DNA of 12,012 bases from Spirochaetota bacterium (GTDB lineage Bacteria > Spirochaetota > B62-G9 > DRHN01): positions 1 through 12,012 of the forward strand of contig JAGLSF010000034.1 of the NCBI GenBank assembly GCA_023136305.1. The letters run 5' to 3'. Position 1 is the first letter of the stretch. Each line of letters starts with the position of its first letter. The position numbers and the translations under genes were made by a program. Below the pieces are notes generated by a model. The model did not search any database, was not told where the DNA came from, and saw only the letters and a list, made by a program, of their open reading frames with translations. Positions 6,561 through 12,012 of this stretch are shown here, in pieces.

Positions 6561-7541
6561 GTGGACATTGTACTCTTTACTGACAGGAGTAGTGTGGAAA
6601 AACAGTTTGGACCGGTAAAGCGGAGCCGGTCCCACGATTTGCAGTGCTATCCCCGTTCCGAACTCAGGAATAGGGTAAAAACCTTCGACCGGGGCGCCTT
6701 TCTCTACGTTGATATCGCAGGATTTACGGATGATGAGAGGGGAAGGCTCCTCACCTATCTGGCACGGCTCACGGACTACAGGTACGGCATCATCGATACT
6801 GAGGGTAAGATCAAGGATGTGGCAGAACTCTTTCATAACGGCGCTTCCGATTATCTGAACAGAAGTCTGCTGGGTGAGGGAATGAGTGCAAAGCGGTTGG
6901 GCAGGGCGGTATTGCTCCGCAGCTTTGAAGCCGGTGTGGAGGGGTCAGCGGGTGCGACCATTGACGGTCAGAAGATCATACCGAGCGGACATGACTGGAA
7001 TACGGTACGACCGGGGCATGAGTACACCTTCGGTATGATGTACATCGAGCTCGACGGGCAGTCGATCTTCAAGAACAAACTCAGCGAAGGCCAGCTCAAT
7101 TCCCTCATGAACTCCTTTAAACGGTATATCGAACGCTCCATTGCACAGCTCGCGGGAAAGATCTGGATCTGGAATGATTTTGGCGGTCTGATTCTCTTCC
7201 CCTATGATGGACGGCAGTCCGAGGCACCGGTCATCTGTTTCCGGCTCATGCTCGCCAGGAAGATCTTCAGTGTCGAGGAAACAGGGCTGGATATGATCTT
7301 CTCATACCGCATCGCCTTTCATATCGGAAACACGGTGTACAAACGGAAGGGTGACACGGGTACCATCGTGTCGAAATCCATCAATACCATTTTCCACCTT
7401 GGCCAGAAGTATCTGCACGAAGGGCAATTCTACATCACCGAAGAGACCCTGAAGTTTTCGTCTGAGGGGATTAAGGGCTCCTTTATACAGGTCGGCAATT
7501 ATGAAGGCCACGATATACTGAGGATGAGGCTTCCCCTCTAA
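6561..7541 (+). CDS. Receiver-like domain fused to a degenerate class III cyclase domain (C2-like)
   Basis: A 326-residue protein starting with GTG directly after the previous stop codon, which implies translational coupling. Residues ~1-105 look like an atypical response-regulator receiver. D51 ends a hydrophobic strand (AFLYVD51IAG) and G94-A-S-D-Y-L ends the domain. The acidic pair after strand 1 is reduced to T-D, and the conserved Lys after D-Y-L is Arg. Residues ~155-320 match the cyclase domain of the preceding protein position by position: M-Y-I-E163-L-D-G, W-I-W-N-D-F207-G-G and S-I-N275-T-I-F-H279-L. Both metal aspartates are replaced (E163, F207), so it should not bind catalytic metals itself. 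However, it retains N275 at the transition-state Asn position that the partner lacks. A regulatory/complementing subunit of a heterodimer is the natural inference. No signal peptide or membrane segment is seen. Confidence 0.7.
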   Translation: MDIVLFTDRSSVEKQFGPVKRSRSHDLQCYPRSELRNRVKTFDRGAFLYVDIAGFTDDERGRLLTYLARLTDYRYGIIDTEGKIKDVAELFHNGASDYLNRSLLGEGMSAKRLGRAVLLRSFEAGVEGSAGATIDGQKIIPSGHDWNTVRPGHEYTFGMMYIELDGQSIFKNKLSEGQLNSLMNSFKRYIERSIAQLAGKIWIWNDFGGLILFPYDGRQSEAPVICFRLMLARKIFSVEETGLDMIFSYRIAFHIGNTVYKRKGDTGTIVSKSINTIFHLGQKYLHEGQFYITEETLKFSSEGIKGSFIQVGNYEGHDILRMRLPL

Positions 7542-7659
7542 GTCGTGCATAAATATCAAACCATTCGGCACCCTTCTTTTCAGCCATACACTCCGCTTTC
7601 AAAACGCACAGGTTACCGGTTATTGTATACGAATTGGGCGGCCTGTCCAATGAAAAACC

Positions 7660-7688
7660 TTGACCGATGGATGTAAATAAGTTACACT
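7660..7688 (+). promoter_or_regulatory. Promoter of the RpiR gene
   Basis: TTGACC (7660-7665), 17-bp spacer, TACACT (7683-7688), lying in the 178-bp gap between the cyclase pair and the regulator gene. Transcription would start near 7695, giving a leader of about 25 nt before ATG 7720. Confidence 0.5.
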
Positions 7689-7709
7689 ACATATAAAATA
7701 ATCTGTAAC
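7681..7709. promoter_or_regulatory. Inverted repeat, possible operator for the RpiR regulator
   Basis: GTTACA (7681-7686) and TGTAAC (7704-7709) form an exact 6-bp inverted repeat with 17 bp between arms and 23 bp between their centres, about two helical turns. It covers the -10 region and the predicted start of transcription, a position suited to repression. RpiR proteins commonly bind inverted repeats near their own promoter, so autoregulation is plausible but unproven. Confidence 0.4.
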
Positions 7710-7719
7710 AAAATAACAA

Positions 7720-8562
7720 ATGGCTGTTGTCGCAAAAATCAAATCTCTCTTCCCGAGCCTGCCCAATGCGGAGCGGAAGGTGGCGGAACATATTCTGAAA
7801 TCTCCGCAGGAGGTACTCTTCCTCTCCGTGTACGACATGGCTGAAGCGGTCGACGTGAGCGTTGCCTCGGTGAGCAGGTTTGTCCGTACCATCGGGTTCA
7901 GAAATTTCAAGGAGTTCAAGGTCGAGCTTGCACAGGATGCGTCATCCGTTGCACCGGAGATATACGGCGCCATATCACCTGAAGATACGGAAAGGGAAAT
8001 CGTCGCCAAGGTGTTCAGGGGCAATATTCAAAGCCTCGAGGACACCCTGCATATACTGGACATGGATGATTTCATCGCTGTGGCTCGAAAGCTCAGTAAT
8101 GCAAAGCGTATCGTGTTCTTCGGTATCGGTGGTTCTGCCAATGTGGCCAGGGACGCGGCACTCCGGTTCAGTCTCATCGATGTACAGTCGGAGATATACA
8201 CCGATCCCCTCTACATTCTCATCTCGGCAAAGAGACTGCATCAGGAAGATGCTGCCGTGGGCATCTCCCATTCGGGACGTTCAAAAATCACGGTCAATGC
8301 CCTGCAGATAGCACGGGAGAACGGGGCGCTGACCGTTGGCATATCGAATTACATGAAATCTCCACTGAGCAGCTGCTCGGACCATTTCCTCTGTACCTCC
8401 TTCTACGAGAGCAAGGTCAAGGTTGCCGCCCTCTCGTCGCGGCTTGCACAGCTCTGTGTTGTCGATGCGCTCTATCTGCTGCTTGCCTATTACCGGAAGG
8501 AGATATGGGACATAGAGAAATTGAACAGGATGACGGAGAAGCTGCTCAGAATAGAGGGATAA
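7720..8562 (+). CDS. RpiR-family transcriptional regulator (HTH + SIS)
   Basis: A 280-residue regulator with the two-domain RpiR architecture. Residues ~1-75 form the N-terminal helix-turn-helix: LPNAERKVAEHIL, then SVYDMAEAVDVSVASVSRFVRTIGF with FKEFK. Residues ~120-255 form a SIS sugar-isomerase domain: AKRIVFFGIGGSANVARDAAL, and GISHSGRSKITVNAL for the phosphosugar-binding loop. The family senses phosphorylated sugars and represses or activates catabolic genes. It is the first gene of the rightward run with the metal hydrolase and E1 genes, so it probably regulates those and itself. ATG 7720 follows an in-frame TAA at 7714-7716, so no earlier start is possible, yet no Shine-Dalgarno sequence precedes it (the upstream bases are an A-rich CAAAATAACAA). 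Low-level translation would suit a repressor. Confidence 0.9.
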   Translation: MAVVAKIKSLFPSLPNAERKVAEHILKSPQEVLFLSVYDMAEAVDVSVASVSRFVRTIGFRNFKEFKVELAQDASSVAPEIYGAISPEDTEREIVAKVFRGNIQSLEDTLHILDMDDFIAVARKLSNAKRIVFFGIGGSANVARDAALRFSLIDVQSEIYTDPLYILISAKRLHQEDAAVGISHSGRSKITVNALQIARENGALTVGISNYMKSPLSSCSDHFLCTSFYESKVKVAALSSRLAQLCVVDALYLLLAYYRKEIWDIEKLNRMTEKLLRIEG

Positions 8563-8606
8563 GGGCGGCCATGTTGCCTCAGAGGCTTCTCGACAAAGGG
8601 TGAAAG

Positions 8607-9284
8607 ATGATACCGGGAAGGATAGTTGACCTCAGTCACCGGCTTATTCCGGGCAGGGAGGAGTACCATCTGGATCTTGTGACGCATCGGACCGATGAGC
8701 TCTATCCCCAGTACGAGGTTGATGAGGATGTGTGGTATATCCTGCAGGATATTCACATGTCTTCTCACTGCGGGACCCATATCGAGTTTCCCTACCATCA
8801 TCACAGGGATGGATTGGACGCGGGGAGCTTTCCCCTTGAACGGTTGATCGGCGATGCCCTGCTGCTCGATTTTACCCACAAGAAAGCTGGGGAGGCGGTG
8901 ACGCTTCAGGAAATCAGGTCCCGGGAGGGCCGGATACGGATGGGTGACATGCTCCTCTTCAACTTCGATTGCGCCCGTCACTATCGTACCGAACGGTCAC
9001 ATGAGCGTCCCTATATCACAATTGAGGCGGTTCAGTGGCTCGTGCTGGAAAAAAAGATCAATCTGATCGGTTCTGATGCATCGGGGATTGAGGTGCAGGG
9101 AGCCCCCAATCAGCCCAACCATCAGTTTCTCATGGAACAGGGGATACCCATCATCGAATTTGCAGCAAACTTGGGCGGGCTTCGCCAGGACCGTTTTACG
9201 CTGCTTGTGCTCGCCCTCAGTGTGGAGGGGCTCGACTCGTGCCCGGTGCGGCTGATTGCCATTGAAGATCCCGGCCCATCCTGA
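8607..9284 (+). CDS. Cyclase-family metal-dependent hydrolase (kynurenine formamidase-like)
   Basis: A 225-residue member of the 'cyclase' family (PF04199-type), which includes kynurenine formamidase KynB, isatin hydrolase and related amidases or lactonases. The metal-binding signature H-x-G-T-H-x-D-x-P-x-H appears as H54-C-G-T-H58-I-E60-F-P-Y-H64, with Glu for the usual Asp. Further ligands would be H172 and E184 (I-I-E184-F-A-A-N-L), spaced 12 residues apart. G-S-D-A-S-G near residues 152-157 is also typical. The start has AAAGGGTG at 8595-8602. No tryptophan-catabolism genes are nearby, and the neighbours are an RpiR regulator and E1 subunits. I would therefore not call it KynB: hydrolysis of a cyclic or amide intermediate in the same unknown pathway is more likely. 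Despite the name this family is unrelated to the nucleotidyl cyclases upstream. Confidence 0.85.
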   Translation: MIPGRIVDLSHRLIPGREEYHLDLVTHRTDELYPQYEVDEDVWYILQDIHMSSHCGTHIEFPYHHHRDGLDAGSFPLERLIGDALLLDFTHKKAGEAVTLQEIRSREGRIRMGDMLLFNFDCARHYRTERSHERPYITIEAVQWLVLEKKINLIGSDASGIEVQGAPNQPNHQFLMEQGIPIIEFAANLGGLRQDRFTLLVLALSVEGLDSCPVRLIAIEDPGPS

Positions 9285-9369
9285 TAGGGATGGAGCCCAG
9301 TGTGTGCTGATCGGGATAGTCCCTCGTGTATGATGATGGGGATAGACCGTGTAACCTTACGATTGAATC

Positions 9370-9376
9370 GGGGGGA
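9370..9376 (+). promoter_or_regulatory. Ribosome-binding site deciding the E1 alpha start at 9381
   Basis: GGGGGGA, ending four bases before ATG 9381. The same frame is open back to 9300, but the extra 27 residues (many Met, Arg and Asp, including Cys-Met-Met-Met-Gly) do not look like an E1 alpha N-terminus. The protein from 9381 has the family's usual length. Confidence 0.6.
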
Positions 9377-9380
9377 ATAT

Positions 9381-10373
9381 ATGGAGAGGGAAACGGCCCT
9401 CCTTCTGTACAGGAGGATGGTTCAGATCAGGAAATTCGAGGAGAAGCTTTACCAGCTCTTTCTCACCCGGCCCATGCCCGGGAGCATGCATCAGTACAAC
9501 GGCCAGGAGGCCGTTGCCGTTGGTGTCTGCGCACATCTGAACAGGGACGATTTCATAACCAGCACACACAGGGGACACGGTCACTGCATCGCCAAGGGAG
9601 CTTCGATCAGGGCGCTCATGGCCGAGATGTTTGCCAAGACGACGGGATGCTGCAGGGCAATGGGAGGGTCTATGCATATCGCCGATTACAGTGTAGGTAT
9701 GCTTGGAGCCATGGGGATCGTGGGTTCGGGGATGCCTGTCGCTGTTGGTGCAGCCTGGTCGAGCCAGTACCGGCGAAGCGGCCAGGTGGTGGCCTGTTTC
9801 TTCGGCGATGGCGCGGCAAACGAGGGCGCTTTCCACGAGGCACTCAACCTGGCAGGGGTGTGGAAACTGCCCGTTGTGTTCGTATGCGAGAACAACGTGT
9901 ATGGTTTTTCGACCCATTACCGGCGGGTAACGCCTGTGGAAAACATAGCTGACCGCGCCGCTTCCTACGGCATGCCCGGGGTCGTGGTGGACGGAATGGA
10001 CCTGCGGGCCGTGTTCGACGAGGCCGCCACTGCGGTGGATCGGGCGCGTAAGGGTGAGGGGGCAACGCTGATCGAATGCAAGACATACCGCTACATGGGA
10101 CATTCCCGTTTCGAGAAGGCAGCCTACCGAAGCAGTGAGGAGCTGGATGAGTGGCGCAAACGGGACCCTCTGGTGCTGTTCAGGGATTTCCTCCTGGGCA
10201 GTGAACTGGTTGATGCCGGGGAACTGGAGGGCATCGATGCGGATGTGGACAGGGAGATAGAGGACGCAGTGGACTACGCTGAAAACAGCCCCGACCCGAA
10301 GCCTCATGATTACAGGCAGTACATATTTAAGGTAAATGACGAGTTTCCAACCCATCACCAAAAAGAATCATAA
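9381..10373 (+). CDS. 2-oxoacid/acetoin dehydrogenase E1 component, alpha subunit
   Basis: A 330-residue thiamine-diphosphate enzyme subunit of the pyruvate/acetoin dehydrogenase E1-alpha family. The ThDP-Mg motif is complete: G142-D-G144 with N171-N172 about 28 residues later. Other landmarks are MVQIRKFEE at the N-terminus, then GSMHQYNGQEAVAVGV, STHRGHGHCIAKGA and GGSMHIAD, which resemble acetoin dehydrogenase AcoA particularly closely. The phosphorylation-loop-like YRYMGHS follows at residues ~236-242. With the next gene it would form an alpha2-beta2 E1 that decarboxylates or cleaves a 2-oxo compound and passes the acyl group to a lipoyl E2. No E2 or E3 gene is in the window, so the true substrate (pyruvate, acetoin, branched oxoacid or a sugar-derived ketone) is open. 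It lies 96 nt after the metal hydrolase. Confidence 0.88.
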   Translation: MERETALLLYRRMVQIRKFEEKLYQLFLTRPMPGSMHQYNGQEAVAVGVCAHLNRDDFITSTHRGHGHCIAKGASIRALMAEMFAKTTGCCRAMGGSMHIADYSVGMLGAMGIVGSGMPVAVGAAWSSQYRRSGQVVACFFGDGAANEGAFHEALNLAGVWKLPVVFVCENNVYGFSTHYRRVTPVENIADRAASYGMPGVVVDGMDLRAVFDEAATAVDRARKGEGATLIECKTYRYMGHSRFEKAAYRSSEELDEWRKRDPLVLFRDFLLGSELVDAGELEGIDADVDREIEDAVDYAENSPDPKPHDYRQYIFKVNDEFPTHHQKES

Positions 10374-10398
10374 ATTTGGTTTACATGAGCTATGTGCT

Positions 10399-10415
10399 GG
10401 CGAACGAAGTTCGCC
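10399..10415 (+). other. Perfect hairpin between E1 alpha and E1 beta genes
   Basis: GGCGAAC, a GAA loop, and GTTCGCC form a perfect 7-bp stem with a 3-nt loop in the 68-nt gap before the E1 beta start. No T-run follows, so it is not a terminator. Its right half contains GAAGTTCGCC, the same ten bases as the left arm of the leader stem at 5591-5600. It could tune the beta-subunit level or protect message. Confidence 0.4.
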
Positions 10416-10425
10416 CTATTTTCCC

Positions 10426-10430
10426 AGGAG
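10426..10430 (+). promoter_or_regulatory. Ribosome-binding site of the E1 beta gene
   Basis: AGGAG lies 11 bases before ATG 10442, a slightly long spacing. The same frame is open from 10376, but the added residues have no counterpart in the family and the hairpin at 10399-10415 would fall inside the coding region. Confidence 0.5.
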
Positions 10431-10441
10431 TGTTGGGCCTT

Positions 10442-11470
10442 ATGCCGGTAAAGAAGATTGTGGATGCGCTGAATCAGGCACTGAGAGAGGAGATGGACAG
10501 GGACGAACGGGTGGTGCTGCTCGGTGAAGACATCGGAGTGTTCGAGGGGTCATACCGTGTCACCGAGGGACTGCACGCACAGTTTGGAGAGGAGCGAGTG
10601 AGGGACACACCCATATCGGAGATTGCCATCATAGGCGCCGCACTCGGTGCTGCGCTTACGGGGCTCAGGCCCGTGGCGGAAATCCAGTTCAACGACTTTC
10701 TTGCCTGCGGTATGGATCAGCTCTGCAATCAGGCCGCAAAGATCCGCTTCATGCTCGGCGGTCAGGTGACAGTCCCCATGGTGGTGCGGGCGCCCTACGG
10801 CGCGACGGGCCGTGCCGCCCAGCACTCCCAATCGCTGGAAGCGTGGTTTGTTCACACTCCCGGCCTGAAGGTAGTCATGCCGTCTACCCCCTACGATGCC
10901 AAGGGGCTGCTGAAAACTGCCATAAGGGACGACAACCCGGTGCTCTTTCTGGAGCACAAGCTGCTATACGGTGCAACATCGCCGGGCGGCAAGGCGCAGA
11001 CCGCTGTCCAAGAACTTGGAGAGGTGTTTACCCCGGCACCCGATGAGGAGTACCTCCTTCCCTTCGGAGCAGCGGACGTCAAGAGGCCCGGGAGTGATGT
11101 TACGGTTGTGGCAACGGGCATGATGCTTCACAAGTCGATCAAGGCGGCCCGGGAGCTCGCCGGGGCGGACGGGATCGAATGCGAGGTCATAGACCCGAGA
11201 ACGCTCGTGCCCCTGGACAGGGAAACCATCATCGATTCGGTAAAGAAAACCGGCAGACTGGTCGTGGTAAGCGAGGACGTGATGAGCTGCGGGGTGACTG
11301 CCGAGATATCGGCCCTGGTGGCCGAACATGCACTTTTCTATCTCGATGCACCCATCAGGCGGGTTGCCGTGCCCGATACCCCCATTCCCTTTGCACCTGT
11401 CATGGAACAGGCAGTGATACCGCAGATCGGGGACATCATAGAGGCGGTCAAATCCGTGGTCTACAGGTGA
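10442..11470 (+). CDS. 2-oxoacid/acetoin dehydrogenase E1 component, beta subunit
   Basis: A 342-residue transketolase-like beta subunit that pairs with the alpha subunit encoded just upstream. It starts with PVKKIVDALNQALREEM and has V-V-L-L-G-E-D-I-G and RVRDTPISE60IAIIGAALGAAL. E60 is the glutamate that activates the ThDP aminopyrimidine in this family. Later landmarks are GGQVTVPMVVRAPYGATGRAAQHSQ, NPVLFLEHKLLYG, the C-terminal transketolase domain DVTVVATGMMLHKSIKAA, and VIDPRTLVPLD near residues 250-260. The terminal VAVPDTPIPFAP is typical of AcoB/PdhB. Length agrees with the family once ATG 10442 is taken as start. It lies 68 nt from the alpha gene and 19 nt from the HAD gene, so all are probably one transcript. 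Confidence 0.88.
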   Translation: MPVKKIVDALNQALREEMDRDERVVLLGEDIGVFEGSYRVTEGLHAQFGEERVRDTPISEIAIIGAALGAALTGLRPVAEIQFNDFLACGMDQLCNQAAKIRFMLGGQVTVPMVVRAPYGATGRAAQHSQSLEAWFVHTPGLKVVMPSTPYDAKGLLKTAIRDDNPVLFLEHKLLYGATSPGGKAQTAVQELGEVFTPAPDEEYLLPFGAADVKRPGSDVTVVATGMMLHKSIKAARELAGADGIECEVIDPRTLVPLDRETIIDSVKKTGRLVVVSEDVMSCGVTAEISALVAEHALFYLDAPIRRVAVPDTPIPFAPVMEQAVIPQIGDIIEAVKSVVYR

Positions 11471-11489
11471 AAAGAGTGGAGAAGGACAC

Positions 11490-12012
11490 ATGCAGTACGG
11501 CTATATCTTTGACTTCGACGGTGTGCTCGTCAATACCATGGAGCTCCATTATGAGGCCTATTCACAGGCCTGTCGGGAGTTCGGAGTTCCCGTGGACAAG
11601 AAGCGTTTCTTCGATCAGGCCGGTATGACGGGGCGGGAGCAGATACGATGCTTCGCCGATCAGGCCGGTGTGGAGGTGGACGTGGAATCGGTCTATGCCC
11701 GCAAGAATGAGCTTGCCAGGGACTGGACGGACCGGGCAACTGATATACAGTGCAACATCGAGCTTCTCAATACGCTGCGGGGCAAGGGTGTGAAGGTTGC
11801 CGTGGCAACGGGGAGCACCAGGAAATCCATACTTCCCATCATGGAAAAGTTTTCCATTTCCGTGGACGCTGTGGTGACCTCTGAGGACGTGAAGCGGGGG
11901 AAACCCAACCCAGACCTGTTCCTCTGTGCCGCGGAGAAGCTGGAGCTGCCGCCCGAGCTGTGTATCGTCATCGAGGATTCGGATGTGGGTATCGAAGCGG
12001 CACTAAATGCCC
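11490..12012 (+). CDS. HAD-superfamily hydrolase, beta-phosphoglucomutase-like (partial, runs off the end)
   Basis: Open from ATG 11490 to the window edge, about 174 residues of a family that is usually near 220. HAD motif I is F-D8-F-D10-G-V-L (nucleophile D8 and acid/base D10). Motif II is V-A-T-G-S-T-R, motif III the lysine K138 in R-G-K138-P-N-P-D, and motif IV is I-E162-D163-S-D-V-G-I-E-A-A. A helical cap lies between motifs I and II (residues ~15-85), the arrangement of beta-phosphoglucomutase and small phosphosugar phosphatases. The start is supported by GGAGAAGGA at 11478-11486. Being 19 nt after E1 beta, it is probably co-transcribed and acts on a phosphosugar or removes a toxic phosphorylated by-product; mutase and phosphatase cannot be told apart here. 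Confidence 0.85.
   Translation, partial: MQYGYIFDFDGVLVNTMELHYEAYSQACREFGVPVDKKRFFDQAGMTGREQIRCFADQAGVEVDVESVYARKNELARDWTDRATDIQCNIELLNTLRGKGVKVAVATGSTRKSILPIMEKFSISVDAVVTSEDVKRGKPNPDLFLCAAEKLELPPELCIVIEDSDVGIEAALNA

Noticed and set aside
9313..9323. Small hairpin GGGA-TAG-TCCC in the gap before E1 alpha
   Set aside because: A four-base-pair stem of this kind is expected by chance and nothing else marks it as functional.
9357..10361. Long open frame on the minus strand (334 codons) opposite E1 alpha
   Set aside because: It lies wholly antisense to a gene with clear ThDP motifs; its His/Pro/Val-rich translation shows no domain and it has no supporting ribosome-binding site.
10376..10441. Extended N-terminus of E1 beta from the earlier GTG-type start
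   Set aside because: The added residues do not match the family, the region holds a perfect hairpin, and AGGAG precedes the ATG at 10442.
1..12012. Mobile elements, CRISPR arrays, tRNA or rRNA genes
   Set aside because: I found no transposase or integrase motifs, spaced direct repeats, clover-leaf sequence or ribosomal RNA signature; composition is uniform across the window.

Overview
The window reads almost entirely on the + strand and carries two catabolic gene clusters separated by a two-gene signalling cassette. There are ten complete protein genes, partial genes at both edges, one short gene remnant, and no rRNA, tRNA, CRISPR or insertion sequence that I can see. Base composition is moderately GC-rich and even throughout. 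The gene content (sugar isomerases, a sugar-associated URO-D-like protein, class III cyclase-like proteins, an RpiR regulator) suggests a saccharolytic, probably anaerobic bacterium. Spirochaetota is my best guess, from general resemblance only; no marker gene in the window proves it.

Region 1 (1-5496) looks like an operon for a 6-deoxyhexose such as L-rhamnose or L-fucose, or a relative. In order it holds the tail of an unidentified gene, a TIM-barrel isomerase of the L-rhamnose/xylose isomerase type, a URO-D superfamily protein, a 50-codon remnant of a class III aminotransferase, an L-fucose/L-arabinose isomerase family protein, and a rhamnulokinase-type FGGY kinase. Having two unrelated isomerase folds next to one kinase suggests either two sugar substrates or an uncharacterised variant pathway. 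No aldolase is visible, but one could lie upstream.

Region 2 (5497-7541) has its own good sigma70-type promoter, a hairpin-rich leader, and two abutting genes whose C-terminal halves are both class III nucleotidyl cyclase-like. The first keeps both metal-binding aspartates but lacks the transition-state Asn. The second has lost the metal site but keeps that Asn, and has an atypical receiver-like N-terminus. This mirrors the C1/C2 division of labour in heterodimeric mammalian adenylyl cyclases and is the most interesting feature of the window.

Region 3 (7542-12012) starts with an RpiR/SIS regulator behind a promoter that contains a 6-bp inverted repeat, a possible operator. It continues with a kynurenine-formamidase-like metal hydrolase, the alpha and beta subunits of a thiamine-diphosphate 2-oxoacid/acetoin dehydrogenase E1, and the first ~174 codons of a beta-phosphoglucomutase-like HAD protein that runs off the end. 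No E2 or E3 gene is seen. The regulator probably controls this operon in response to a phosphosugar, but the substrate is unknown.
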